Notes: generated by a model from the sequence alone, not told the origin. A stretch of DNA of 8,354 nt from Mycobacterium sp. (GCA_025965815.1 JAOPWF010000426.1:1-8354), one strand, 5' to 3'; counted from the first letter of the stretch, positions 1 through 6,764 are shown. Translations and numbers: made by a program.

Positions 1-1510
1 GCCAGTAGATGAACAGCAGGATCAACACGCCGCCGACGAGCAGCGGGGTGTAGTTCACGAACTTCCACTCGAAGCTCGGGTCCCACGGCATTCCGCCCAG
101 CGACGTCGGGAACAGCGCGATGATGGAGGTGATCAGGATCTCGATCAGCGCCACTGGCGCCATCCACTTGTGGTGCCCACGCAGATTCCACTTGCCAACG
201 GCGAAGTCGTCGCCCGCCTTCCAGCGGTAGTAGATCGGCACGGCGAAGCACAGATACAGCCCGACCACTCCAATGGAAACCACCGCGGAGAAGGCCACGG
301 GACTGGGCACATCTACGCCGTTGACCGGAACCTTGACGACGACCAGGGCCGGCAGCGTGATGATCGCGGCGAGCACGGCGGTGACGATGACGCCGTTGGC
401 AGGCACCCTCTTGGCGCTCAGCGCGGACCACAGCTGGTGGCCGGGCACCGCACGGTCGCGGCTGAACGCGAACAGCATGCGCGAGGAGCTCGTCTGGCAG
501 GCCGTTGTGCAGAAGAACTGCCCGGCGGTCGAGATCAGCAGCACGATCGCCACCCACTTGGCGTCCATCGCCTGGTTGAAGATGGCGACGACGGCGCCGC
601 CCGCCTTGGACACCCCGTCGGCGTCCTGCACGGCGAACAGGAAGGACAGCAGCAGGATCCAGCCGCCGATGGCGGAGTAGAAGATCGACCGCCAGATGCC
701 CTTGGCCGCCCCGTCGGCGGCGCTCTTGGTCTCCTCCGACAGGTGCGCCGAAGCGTCATAGCCGGTGATCGTGTACTGCGTGAGGATCGCCGAAATGGGC
801 AGCACGAACAGCAGGAAGCCCCACCCGGACGTGGCGCCGCCGAACATGCCGGTGTTGTTGATGGTCTTAGCGAACACGTCGGAGAAGCTGGCGTGCTGCT
901 CGGGGATGAGGAACAGGATCAGGATCACCGCGGCGGCGCCGAATACGTGCCACCACACCGAGACGTTGTTGATGACGGCCAGTAGGTGGCTGGAGAAGAT
1001 GTTGACGGTCGCCGAGACTGCCAGAATGATAACGAACAGAATGAACGTCCTGGTCAGGCTGTAGCCGTTGAGCCAGGTTTCGCTGTATGTGCCGAGCGTC
1101 AGGTCAAGGAACGTCGCGCAGCCGTATGCCACCGACGCCAGGATGGCGATCAGACCGATCAGGTTGAGCCAGCCGGTGTAGTAGCCCGCCTTGGGGCCGC
1201 CGAGTTTGGCTGCCCACCAATAGATCCCGCCCGACGTCGGCATGGCGGACACCAGCTCGGACATACAAAGCCCGATGATCAGGATGAAGACCGAGATGAC
1301 CGGCCAGCCCCACGCGATGGCAGCGGGGCCGCCGTTGTTCCAGCCAAGGCCGAACGAGGTGAAGCAGCCGGCCAGGATCGAGATGATGGAGAACGAGATG
1401 GCGAAGTTGCTGAACCCGGACCAGGAGCGGTGCAGTTCCTGGGTGTAGCCGAGTTCCGCGAGTAGTTTTTCGTCGGCAGTCAATTCGGGGATGTCGTGAC
1501 CCTCAGGCAC
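1..1510 (-). CDS. APC-superfamily amino acid/amine permease, ACT-like (C-terminus cut by window edge)
   Basis: Integral inner-membrane transporter, predicted to import an amino acid or small amine by ion coupling. 503 codons are visible without a stop, reading off the left edge. Family members are usually about 500-540 residues, so only the last few residues should be missing. The N-terminus (residues 18-60, ELGYTQELHRSWSGFSNFAI onward) is the typical opening of the amino acid/choline transporter branch. Residues 91-105 (PTSGGIYWWAAKLGG) are the APC signature around TM3, and GYDASAHLSEET (250-261) is the usual conserved loop. About 11-12 hydrophobic segments are readable. The GTG start at 1510 follows a strong AGAAGGAGAA site. 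It is divergent from the gamma-glutamylation operon, so it probably supplies that pathway's substrate. I cannot tell from sequence whether the substrate is ethanolamine, GABA, choline or a polyamine. Family call firm, substrate inferred. Confidence 0.9.
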   Translation of the reverse strand, partial: MPEGHDIPELTADEKLLAELGYTQELHRSWSGFSNFAISFSIISILAGCFTSFGLGWNNGGPAAIAWGWPVISVFILIIGLCMSELVSAMPTSGGIYWWAAKLGGPKAGYYTGWLNLIGLIAILASVAYGCATFLDLTLGTYSETWLNGYSLTRTFILFVIILAVSATVNIFSSHLLAVINNVSVWWHVFGAAAVILILFLIPEQHASFSDVFAKTINNTGMFGGATSGWGFLLFVLPISAILTQYTITGYDASAHLSEETKSAADGAAKGIWRSIFYSAIGGWILLLSFLFAVQDADGVSKAGGAVVAIFNQAMDAKWVAIVLLISTAGQFFCTTACQTSSSRMLFAFSRDRAVPGHQLWSALSAKRVPANGVIVTAVLAAIITLPALVVVKVPVNGVDVPSPVAFSAVVSIGVVGLYLCFAVPIYYRWKAGDDFAVGKWNLRGHHKWMAPVALIEILITSIIALFPTSLGGMPWDPSFEWKFVNYTPLLVGGVLILLFIYW

Positions 1511-1515
1511 GGGAA

Positions 1516-1525
1516 TTCTCCTTCT
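1516..1525 (-). promoter_or_regulatory. Ribosome-binding site of the permease
   Basis: Read on the minus strand this is AGAAGGAGAA, ending 5 nt before the GTG at 1510. Its strength and spacing fix the GTG start of the permease. Confidence 0.8.
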
Positions 1526-1566
1526 GGAGGTGGGACTCAGCGCTCACTCCATAGGCACAATAGAAT

Positions 1567-1594
1567 GCCAAAGGTCTGTAGTCCTACCTTTGGC
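1567..1594. promoter_or_regulatory. Perfect 9+9 inverted repeat, candidate operator
   Basis: GCCAAAGGT (1567-1575) and ACCTTTGGC (1586-1594) are exact reverse complements separated by 10 nt. The centre-to-centre arm distance of 19 nt would put the arms on nearly the same DNA face, as for a dimeric repressor. It lies closer to the permease than to glnA4. It is not followed by a T-run, and no gene ends here, so a terminator is unlikely. The binding protein is unknown; the FCD-type GntR protein downstream is the first candidate. Confidence 0.55.
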
Positions 1595-1611
1595 GGTGAC
1601 AGTTTGGTTAA

Positions 1612-1627
1612 GCGATCGAAGGATCGC
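1612..1627. promoter_or_regulatory. Perfect 6+6 inverted repeat in divergent region
   Basis: GCGATC (1612-1617) and GATCGC (1622-1627) flank a GAAG spacer. Because it is short, it may be a protein-binding half-site pair, a small hairpin in a leader transcript, or chance. Confidence 0.3.
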
Positions 1628-1649
1628 CCGCAAGGTCCACATCCAATGG

Positions 1650-1664
1650 TTGACTCTCCGTCAA
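1650..1664. promoter_or_regulatory. Perfect 5+5 inverted repeat just upstream of glnA4
   Basis: TTGAC (1650-1654), five spacer bases and GTCAA (1660-1664) form a short dyad 31 nt before the glnA4 start. The left arm also reads as a -35-like hexamer TTGACT. Such a short repeat can occur by chance. Confidence 0.25.
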
Positions 1665-1685
1665 GTTCGCGAGCCATTTGGTTCT

Positions 1686-1698
1686 GGGAGGACATGTG
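1686..1698 (+). promoter_or_regulatory. Ribosome-binding site and GTG start of glnA4
   Basis: GGGAGGA at 1686-1692 sits 3 nt before the in-frame GTG at 1696. A TTG at 1678 is in the same frame, but it lies upstream of this site and would translate through it. The ATG at 1694 is in another frame. The GTG gives a 458-residue protein with normal family spacing. Confidence 0.65.
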
Positions 1699-3072
1699 AC
1701 GCATCGAGGTTCCAAGTCCGGCCTGCTCACCCAGGCCGAACTCGAGCGGCTGGTCGGCGTCGGCGAGATCGACACCGTGATCGTCGCGTTCACCGACATG
1801 CAGGGCCGGCTCACCGGCAAGCGCATCTCCGCCCGGCTGTTCGTCGACGATGTGGCCGCTCACGGCGCCGAGTGTTGCAACTACCTGCTCGCCGTGGACG
1901 TCGACATGAACACCGTCAACGGCTACGCCATGTCGAGCTGGGAAGCCGGCTACGGCGACATGGTGATGACGCCCGACTTCGACACCCTGAGACTCATCCC
2001 GTGGCTGCCGGGGACCGCGCTGGTGATGGCCGACCTGGGTTGGGATGACGGCAGCCCCGTCGTTCCCGCCCCACGCGGCATTCTCCGCAAGCAACTTGAC
2101 CGGCTCGCCGGGCGCGGTCTGACCGCGTACAGCGCCACTGAGTTGGAGTTCATGGTCTTCGACAACAGCTATCGGGAGGCATGGGCGGCCGGCTACCGCG
2201 GGCTCACGCCGGCCACCGACTACAACGTCGACTACGCGATGCTCGCGTCGACCCGGATGGAGCCGCTGCTGCGCGATATCCGCCTCGGCATGGAAGGCGC
2301 GGGCCTGTACTGCGAGGGCGTCAAGGGCGAGTGCAATCTCGGCCAGCAGGAGATCGGGTTCCGTTACGACGACGCGCTTGTCACCTGCGACAACCACTCG
2401 ATCTACAAGAACGGTGCCAAGGAGATCGCCGACCAGCACGGCAAGAGCTTGACGTTCATGGCGAAATACGATGAGCGCGAAGGCAACAGCTGCCACATCC
2501 ACATATCGTTGCGGGGCGAGGATGGCAGCGCGGTGTTCGCCGATTCCGACGATCCGAACGGCATGTCGCCGATGTTCCGCAGTTTCATCGCCGGGCAACT
2601 GGCGACCCTGCGCGAGCTGACGCTGTTCTACGCACCGAACATCAACTCCTACAAGCGCTTCGTGGAAGGCAGTTTCGCGCCGACGGCGGTGGCGTGGGGG
2701 ATGGACAACCGGACCTGTGCGCTGCGCGTCGTCGGCCACGGCCTCGGAATGCGGATGGAGTGCCGCGCACCGGGCGGCGACGTCAACCAGTACCTAGCGG
2801 TCGCGGCCCTGATCGCCGGCGGCCTGCACGGCATCGATCACGGACTCGAGTTACCCAAGCCGTGTACGGGTAACGCGTACACCAGTGGCGCGGAACGGCT
2901 GCCGAACACGTTGGCCGAGGCCGCCGCGCTCTTCGAGGGCTCTACCATCGCGCGGGAGGCGTTCGGCGAAGAGGTCGTCGAGCACTACCTCAACAACGCC
3001 CGCGTCGAGTTGACGGCGTTCAACTCCGCGGTCACCGACTGGGAAAGGGTGCGGGGATTTGAACGCCTCTGA
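1696..3072 (+). CDS. glnA4: Glutamine-synthetase-like gamma-glutamyl-amine ligase (GlnA4 type)
   Basis: ATP-dependent cytosolic ligase predicted to join the gamma-carboxyl of glutamate to an amine. Numbering from the GTG start (458 aa), the GS residues are present: ammonia-site Asp34 in FTDMQG, metal ligands Glu149/Glu151 (ATELEF), Glu212 and Glu219 (GECNLGQQEI), His267/His269 (CHIHIS), Arg321 (NSYKRF), Arg339 (DNRT), and Glu355/Arg357 (MECRAPGG). The nucleotide segment AKYDEREGNSCHIHIS replaces the KP...GxGxH pattern of true GlnA. A Tyr (395) sits near the adenylylation position, but without the NLYDLP context. This is the pattern of PuuA/GlnA4 enzymes rather than housekeeping GlnA1. The next three genes encode a hydrolase, an aldehyde dehydrogenase and an SDR, which supports a catabolic role. 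From memory, Streptomyces coelicolor GlnA4 makes gamma-glutamylethanolamide. Family call firm; amine substrate inferred. Confidence 0.9.
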   Translation: MTHRGSKSGLLTQAELERLVGVGEIDTVIVAFTDMQGRLTGKRISARLFVDDVAAHGAECCNYLLAVDVDMNTVNGYAMSSWEAGYGDMVMTPDFDTLRLIPWLPGTALVMADLGWDDGSPVVPAPRGILRKQLDRLAGRGLTAYSATELEFMVFDNSYREAWAAGYRGLTPATDYNVDYAMLASTRMEPLLRDIRLGMEGAGLYCEGVKGECNLGQQEIGFRYDDALVTCDNHSIYKNGAKEIADQHGKSLTFMAKYDEREGNSCHIHISLRGEDGSAVFADSDDPNGMSPMFRSFIAGQLATLRELTLFYAPNINSYKRFVEGSFAPTAVAWGMDNRTCALRVVGHGLGMRMECRAPGGDVNQYLAVAALIAGGLHGIDHGLELPKPCTGNAYTSGAERLPNTLAEAAALFEGSTIAREAFGEEVVEHYLNNARVELTAFNSAVTDWERVRGFERL

Positions 3073-3811
3073 CCGTGATCCGATCCGGCCCGTGCTGGGC
3101 ATGACCACCTACCTACAGCAGGCCCAGACCGGAGTCTGGGACGTCCGTGCCAGTTTCCTGCCGGCGATCTACGTCGAGGGGGTGACACAGGCCGGCGGCA
3201 TCGCGGTGCTGCTGCCGCCGCAGCCGGTCAACAACGACGTCGCCGAGCGGGTGCTCGACGGTCTGGACGGGCTGGTGATCACCGGCGGCAGGGACGTCGA
3301 TCCCGCCGCGTACGGCCAGCAGCCGCACCCCGCCACCGACGAACCGGCCCGCGAGCGCGACGCCTGGGAGTTCGCGCTGCTCAAGGGTGCGCTGCGACGG
3401 GGGCAGCCGGTGTTGGGCATCTGCCGCGGCGCCCAGGTCCTCAACGTCGCCCTGGGCGGGACGCTGCATCAGCACCTGCCCGACGTCATCGGGCATCCCA
3501 GGCACCAGGCCGGCAACGCGGTGTTCAATACTTCGTCGATCCGCACCGTTCCCGGCACCCGGCTGGCTTCGGTGATCGGCGAGTCCTCCGGTGCGCAGTG
3601 CTACCACCACCAGGCCATCGCTCAACTCGGGCGCGGCCTGGTCATCAGCGCCCAGGACACCGACGGTGTCGTCGAGGCGGTGGAGGTGCCCGGGGAGAAC
3701 TTCGTGCTGGCGGTGCAGTGGCATCCCGAAGAACGCCTGGACGATCTGCGACTCTTCGCCGCCGTGGTGCAGGCCGCGGCGGCCTATGCAACCGGAAAGG
3801 TAACCGCGTGA
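3059..3811 (+). CDS. Class I glutamine-amidotransferase-like gamma-glutamyl hydrolase (PuuD-like, peptidase C26)
   Basis: Predicted to cut the gamma-glutamyl amide bond of the oxidised pathway intermediate, returning glutamate plus an amino acid. The 250-residue protein has the catalytic triad: nucleophile Cys122 in PVLGICRGAQVLNVALGG, then His222 and Glu224 in QWHPE near the end. LVITGGRDVDPAAYG (72-86) and CYHHQAI (181-187) are typical of peptidase C26/PuuD. The TTG start overlaps the end of glnA4 by 14 nt and is preceded by GGGAAAGGG at a 9-nt distance. The next in-frame start, GTG at 3092, also keeps the domain intact but has a poorer site. From memory the M. tuberculosis counterpart (Rv2859c) is longer, with a repeated peptide at its N-terminus, so this end varies. 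Family firm, exact substrate inferred. Confidence 0.88.
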   Translation: MNASDRDPIRPVLGMTTYLQQAQTGVWDVRASFLPAIYVEGVTQAGGIAVLLPPQPVNNDVAERVLDGLDGLVITGGRDVDPAAYGQQPHPATDEPARERDAWEFALLKGALRRGQPVLGICRGAQVLNVALGGTLHQHLPDVIGHPRHQAGNAVFNTSSIRTVPGTRLASVIGESSGAQCYHHQAIAQLGRGLVISAQDTDGVVEAVEVPGENFVLAVQWHPEERLDDLRLFAAVVQAAAAYATGKVTA

Positions 3812-5214
3812 GTACCGAGGGCAGGAGCGGAGCGACCCGGGAAATCAATTCTGCTGTGGAATTGATCAATCCAGCCACCGAAGACGTGCTGCGCAGCGTC
3901 GAGTTGTACGACGTGGAGGCCGTCGACGATGCCGTCGAGCGCGCCCGAGTCGCGCAGCGGGTGTGGGCGGGCATGGCGCCCGCCGAGCGGGCGGCCGGGT
4001 TGCGCTCCTTCGCCGCCGCCGTCGACGCTCATGTCGACGAGCTCGCGGTGCTGGAGGTGGCCAACTCCGGGCACGTGATCGGTAACGCGGAATGGGAGGC
4101 CGGGCACGTCCGGGACGTGCTGCTCTACTATTCGGCCAGTCCGGAACGGCTGTCCGGCAAGCAGATTCCGGTCGCGGGCGGGCTCGACGTCACGTTCAAT
4201 GAGCCGATCGGCGTGGTCGGCGTCATCGCGCCGTGGAACTTTCCGATGACGATCGCGTCCTGGGGTTTCGCGCCGGCGCTGGCGGCCGGAAACGCGGTGC
4301 TGGTGAAGCCGGCCGAGATCACGCCGCTGACCACCATGCGGCTGGCCGAACTCGCGCTCGGCGCCGGGCTGCCGGACGGGCTGTTCCAGGTGCTGCCCGG
4401 CAAGGGATCGGTGGTGGGGGAGCGCTTCGTCACCCATCCCGGCGTCGGCAAGATAGTATTCACCGGCTCCACCGAGGTTGGCACCCGGGTGATGGCGGGT
4501 GCGGCGAAGCAGGTCAAGCGGGTGACGCTGGAACTCGGCGGCAAGAGCGCGAACATCGTCTTCGACGACTGCGACCTCGAGCGCGCGGCGGCGACCGCAC
4601 CGTACGGCGTCTTCGACAACGCCGGCCAGGACTGCTTCGCGCGCAGCCGGATCCTGGTGCAGCGCAGCGTCTACGACCGGTTCATGGAGATGCTGGAGCC
4701 CGCGGTCAAGGGCGTCGTCGTGGGCGATCCGGCCGCGCGGGAGACCGAGATGGGTCCGCTGGTGTCGCGCTCGCAGTGGGACACCGTGGCATCCTATGTG
4801 CCCGACGACGCGCCCGTCGCGTTCCGGGGCAGCGCACCGACGGGTCCGGGTTACTGGTTCCCGCCGACGGTGCTGACGCCGCAACGGACCGACCGCGCCG
4901 TCACCGAGGAGATCTTCGGCCCGGTCGTCACGGTGCTGCCGTTCGACGACGAAGCCGATGCCATCGCGCTGGCCAACGACACCCCGTACGGCCTGTCCGG
5001 CTCGATCTGGACCGACAACCTGTCGCGGGCGCTTCGGATGTCGCGGGCGGTGGAATCGGGCAACCTGTCGGTGAACTCGCACTCGTCGGTGCGTTACAAC
5101 ACCCCGTTCGGCGGCTTCAAACAGTCCGGGCTCGGCCGCGAGCTCGGCCCCGACGCACCCATGCATTTCACCGAGACGAAGAACGTATTCATAGCGATAG
5201 GAGACGCTGAATGA
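3808..5214 (+). CDS. aldC: NAD(P)-dependent aldehyde dehydrogenase (AldC/PuuC-like)
   Basis: Oxidises an aldehyde to the acid; here probably the gamma-glutamyl-amino-aldehyde made by the neighbouring dehydrogenase. In the 468-residue protein the standard residues are Asn144 (PWNFP), Lys167 (VKPAE), general base Glu242 (ELGGKS), catalytic Cys276 (GQDCFARSR) and Glu368 (EEIFGPV). NTPFGGFKQSGLGRELG (431-447) is the usual C-terminal signature. The GTG start overlaps the hydrolase stop as GTGA, indicating translational coupling. An open frame continues upstream to 3598 but lies inside the hydrolase gene, and the ALDH fold starts only after 3808. Residues 4-11 (EGRSGATR) come from a 24-nt repeat also found in the regulator gene at 6006. 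They precede the first ALDH strand (VELINPATED) and look like an added tail. Identity as AldC rests on gene order. Confidence 0.92.
   Translation: MSTEGRSGATREINSAVELINPATEDVLRSVELYDVEAVDDAVERARVAQRVWAGMAPAERAAGLRSFAAAVDAHVDELAVLEVANSGHVIGNAEWEAGHVRDVLLYYSASPERLSGKQIPVAGGLDVTFNEPIGVVGVIAPWNFPMTIASWGFAPALAAGNAVLVKPAEITPLTTMRLAELALGAGLPDGLFQVLPGKGSVVGERFVTHPGVGKIVFTGSTEVGTRVMAGAAKQVKRVTLELGGKSANIVFDDCDLERAAATAPYGVFDNAGQDCFARSRILVQRSVYDRFMEMLEPAVKGVVVGDPAARETEMGPLVSRSQWDTVASYVPDDAPVAFRGSAPTGPGYWFPPTVLTPQRTDRAVTEEIFGPVVTVLPFDDEADAIALANDTPYGLSGSIWTDNLSRALRMSRAVESGNLSVNSHSSVRYNTPFGGFKQSGLGRELGPDAPMHFTETKNVFIAIGDAE
3818..3841 (+). repeat. 24-nt direct repeat, copy 1, inside the 5' end of aldC
   Basis: Core GGGCAGGAGCGGAGCGAC then CCGGG. 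It matches 6022-6045 at 23 of 24 positions (C3837 against T6041). It is read in frame as GRSGATR four codons after the aldC start. See the second copy and the finding on this repeat. Confidence 0.8.
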
Positions 5215-5999
5215 CCGGCCCGCGAGTAGACCTGACCCAACGACTCGCGGGCAAGGTCGCCGTGATCACCGGCGGTGCCAGCGGCATCGGCCTGGCCGCG
5301 GGCCGGCGGATGGCCGCCGAGGGCGCGACGATCGTCGTCGGCGACATCGATCCCACCTCCGGCAAGGAAGCCGCCGACGAGCTCGGCGGATTGTTTGTGC
5401 CCGTTGATGTTTCGGACGAGATCGCCGTCGACACCCTGTTCGACACCGCCGCCAAGACCTACGGGTCGGTCGACATCGCCTTCAACAACGCCGGCATCTC
5501 GCCGCCCGAGGACGATCTGATCGAGAACACCGAACTGCCCGCGTGGCAACGGGTGCAGGACATCAACCTCAAGTCGGTTTACCTGTCCTGCCGCGCCGCG
5601 CTGCGGCACATGGTGCCCGCGCAGAAGGGGTCGATCATCAACACCGCGTCGTTCGTGGCCGTGATGGGGTCGGCGACCTCGCAGATCTCCTACACCGCGT
5701 CCAAGGGCGGCGTGCTGGCCATGTCGCGGGAGCTGGGTGTGCAGTTCGCGCGCCAGGGGATCCGGGTCAATGCGCTGTGCCCGGGACCGGTGAACACGCC
5801 GCTGCTGCAGGAGCTGTTCGCCAAGGATCCCGAGCGGGCCGCCCGCCGACTGGTGCACATTCCGCTGGGCCGGTTCGCCGAACCGGAGGAACTCGCCGCC
5901 GCGGTCGCGTTCCTGGCCAGCGACGACTCGTCCTTTATCACCAGTTCGACGTTCCTCGTCGACGGCGGCATCAGCTCGGCCTATGTGACACCGCTGTAG
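5211..5999 (+). CDS. Short-chain dehydrogenase/reductase (classical SDR, NAD-type)
   Basis: Cytosolic oxidoreductase, predicted to oxidise a hydroxyl on the gamma-glutamylated intermediate to the aldehyde used by the preceding ALDH. The 262 residues have the classical SDR layout: TGGASGIG cofactor loop (20-27), NNAG (92-95), and a catalytic tetrad Asn119, Ser147, Tyr161, Lys165 (YTASK). PG at 191-192 and the C-terminal DGGIS motif are also present. Asp45 (VVGDID), at the end of the second strand, favours NAD(H) over NADP(H). The ATG overlaps the ALDH stop as ATGA. In the Puu pathway this step is a flavin amine oxidase; here an alcohol-type dehydrogenase fills the slot. SDR substrates cannot be read from sequence, so the role comes from context. 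It matches Rv2857c by gene order. Confidence 0.9.
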   Translation: MTGPRVDLTQRLAGKVAVITGGASGIGLAAGRRMAAEGATIVVGDIDPTSGKEAADELGGLFVPVDVSDEIAVDTLFDTAAKTYGSVDIAFNNAGISPPEDDLIENTELPAWQRVQDINLKSVYLSCRAALRHMVPAQKGSIINTASFVAVMGSATSQISYTASKGGVLAMSRELGVQFARQGIRVNALCPGPVNTPLLQELFAKDPERAARRLVHIPLGRFAEPEELAAAVAFLASDDSSFITSSTFLVDGGISSAYVTPL

Positions 6000-6005
6000 G
6001 CCATC

Positions 6006-6764
6006 ATGGCGGCAGATCCGAAGGGCAGGAGCGGAGCGACTCGGGGAGTGGACCCGGAACCCCCACTGGCCAGTGACGCGTTGCTGCGCCCAGTGCGGCC
6101 GGGGAACGCCTTCGAGGACACTGTCGGCCGGCTGTTGCAGACCATCCGGCTCGGGGTGCTCGAACCCGGCGAGTCGCTGCCGCCGGAACGCGAACTCGCT
6201 GGCCGGCTCGGCGTCAGCCGGGACACCGTCCGGGAAGCGATCAAGTCGCTCGCCGACGCCGGATACCTGGTGTCGCGGCGTGGCCGGTACGGCGGGACCT
6301 TCCTCGCCGAGGCCCCGCCGACGGCCACCGAGGGTGACCCACGGGTGTCGCGCGCCGAGATCGACGACGCGCTGCGGTTGCGGGAGATTCTCGAGGTAGG
6401 CGGTGCCCGGATGGCCGCGACCCGCACTCTGACCGCCGTTGATCGGGAGGTGTTGTGGTCCCGGCTGACCGACGTTTGCGGCGCGCACCGCGACGACTAC
6501 CGGCGACTGGACTCGCGGCTGCACCTGGCCATCGCCGAGGCCGCCGGGTCGCCGTCGCTGGTACCGCTGGTCGCCGAGAACCGGATGCGGCTCAACCTTC
6601 TGCTCGATCAGATACCGCTGCTGTCGCGCAACATCGCCCATTCCGACGAGCAACACGAATCCATCGTGATCGCGATCCTGGCCGGTGACGGCGACCGGGC
6701 CGCTGCGGCGATGCGTGCACACACGGATGGTTCGGCCGCACTTCTGCACGGCTTTCTGGACTAG
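6006..6764 (+). CDS. GntR-family transcriptional regulator, FadR/FCD subfamily
   Basis: Dimeric DNA-binding regulator, probably sensing a pathway metabolite and controlling this operon and perhaps the divergent permease. The winged helix spans about residues 36-100, with the GntR pattern GESLPPERELAGRLGVSRDTVREAIKSL and wing RRGRYGGTFL. The effector domain (about 120-246) is FCD. Asp169, His173 (LDSRLHLAIAEA), His217 (EQHESI) and His239 are placed like the metal ligands of metal-binding FCD proteins, which usually bind a carboxylate ligand through the metal. It starts 6 nt after the SDR stop with only a weak AGG at 5998-6000, so translation may depend on coupling. Residues 7-13 (GRSGATR) come from the second copy of the 24-nt repeat and lie in a tail before the domain. 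A start at GTG 6048 would exclude the repeat, but its GGGGA site is too close. Confidence 0.88.
   Translation: MAADPKGRSGATRGVDPEPPLASDALLRPVRPGNAFEDTVGRLLQTIRLGVLEPGESLPPERELAGRLGVSRDTVREAIKSLADAGYLVSRRGRYGGTFLAEAPPTATEGDPRVSRAEIDDALRLREILEVGGARMAATRTLTAVDREVLWSRLTDVCGAHRDDYRRLDSRLHLAIAEAAGSPSLVPLVAENRMRLNLLLDQIPLLSRNIAHSDEQHESIVIAILAGDGDRAAAAMRAHTDGSAALLHGFLD
6022..6045 (+). repeat. 24-nt direct repeat, copy 2, inside the 5' end of the GntR gene
   Basis: Matches 3818-3841 with one substitution. It is read in the same codon phase as copy 1, again giving GRSGATR, five codons after the ATG. No further copy or reverse copy was found in this window by eye. Confidence 0.8.

Larger units (their letters stand above)
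1511..1695. promoter_or_regulatory. Divergent control region between permease and glnA4
   Basis: This 185-nt non-coding stretch separates two divergently transcribed genes and must hold both promoters. It contains three perfect inverted repeats, listed separately, in an otherwise less GC-rich stretch. I could not find a convincing -35/-10 pair for either gene. TTGACT at 1650-1655 resembles a -35 box for glnA4 but lacks a good -10 at the right distance. Shared regulation by the GntR/FadR protein encoded at 6006-6764 is plausible from context only. Confidence 0.7.

Noticed and set aside
170..985. Plus-strand open frame opposite the permease.
   Set aside because: The minus strand encodes a continuous multi-helix APC transporter with conserved motifs; the plus-strand frame is very hydrophilic with no recognisable domain.
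1546..1558. GlnR-like AC-n9-AC pattern in the divergent region (AC at 1546 and 1557), and GTGAC-n6-GTTAA at 1596-1611.
   Set aside because: The first pattern has only four fixed bases and is expected by chance in this length; the second half-site of the other one matches poorly. Nitrogen control remains possible but is not shown.
1567..1594. Rho-independent terminator.
   Set aside because: No gene converges on it, no T-run follows on either strand, and it lies between two divergent starts.
1537..2739. Long open frame of 400 codons antisense to glnA4.
   Set aside because: It opposes a complete, motif-rich GS-like gene. In high-GC DNA such antisense frames are common, and its translation (Arg/His/Val-rich) has no recognisable domain.
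1696..3072. Housekeeping glutamine synthetase GlnA1.
   Set aside because: The nucleotide loop and the NLYDLP-type adenylylation context differ, and the gene is embedded with gamma-glutamyl catabolic enzymes.
3784..5166. Antisense open frame of 460 codons opposite aldC.
   Set aside because: Shadow of the ALDH codon pattern; no domain, no plausible start context.
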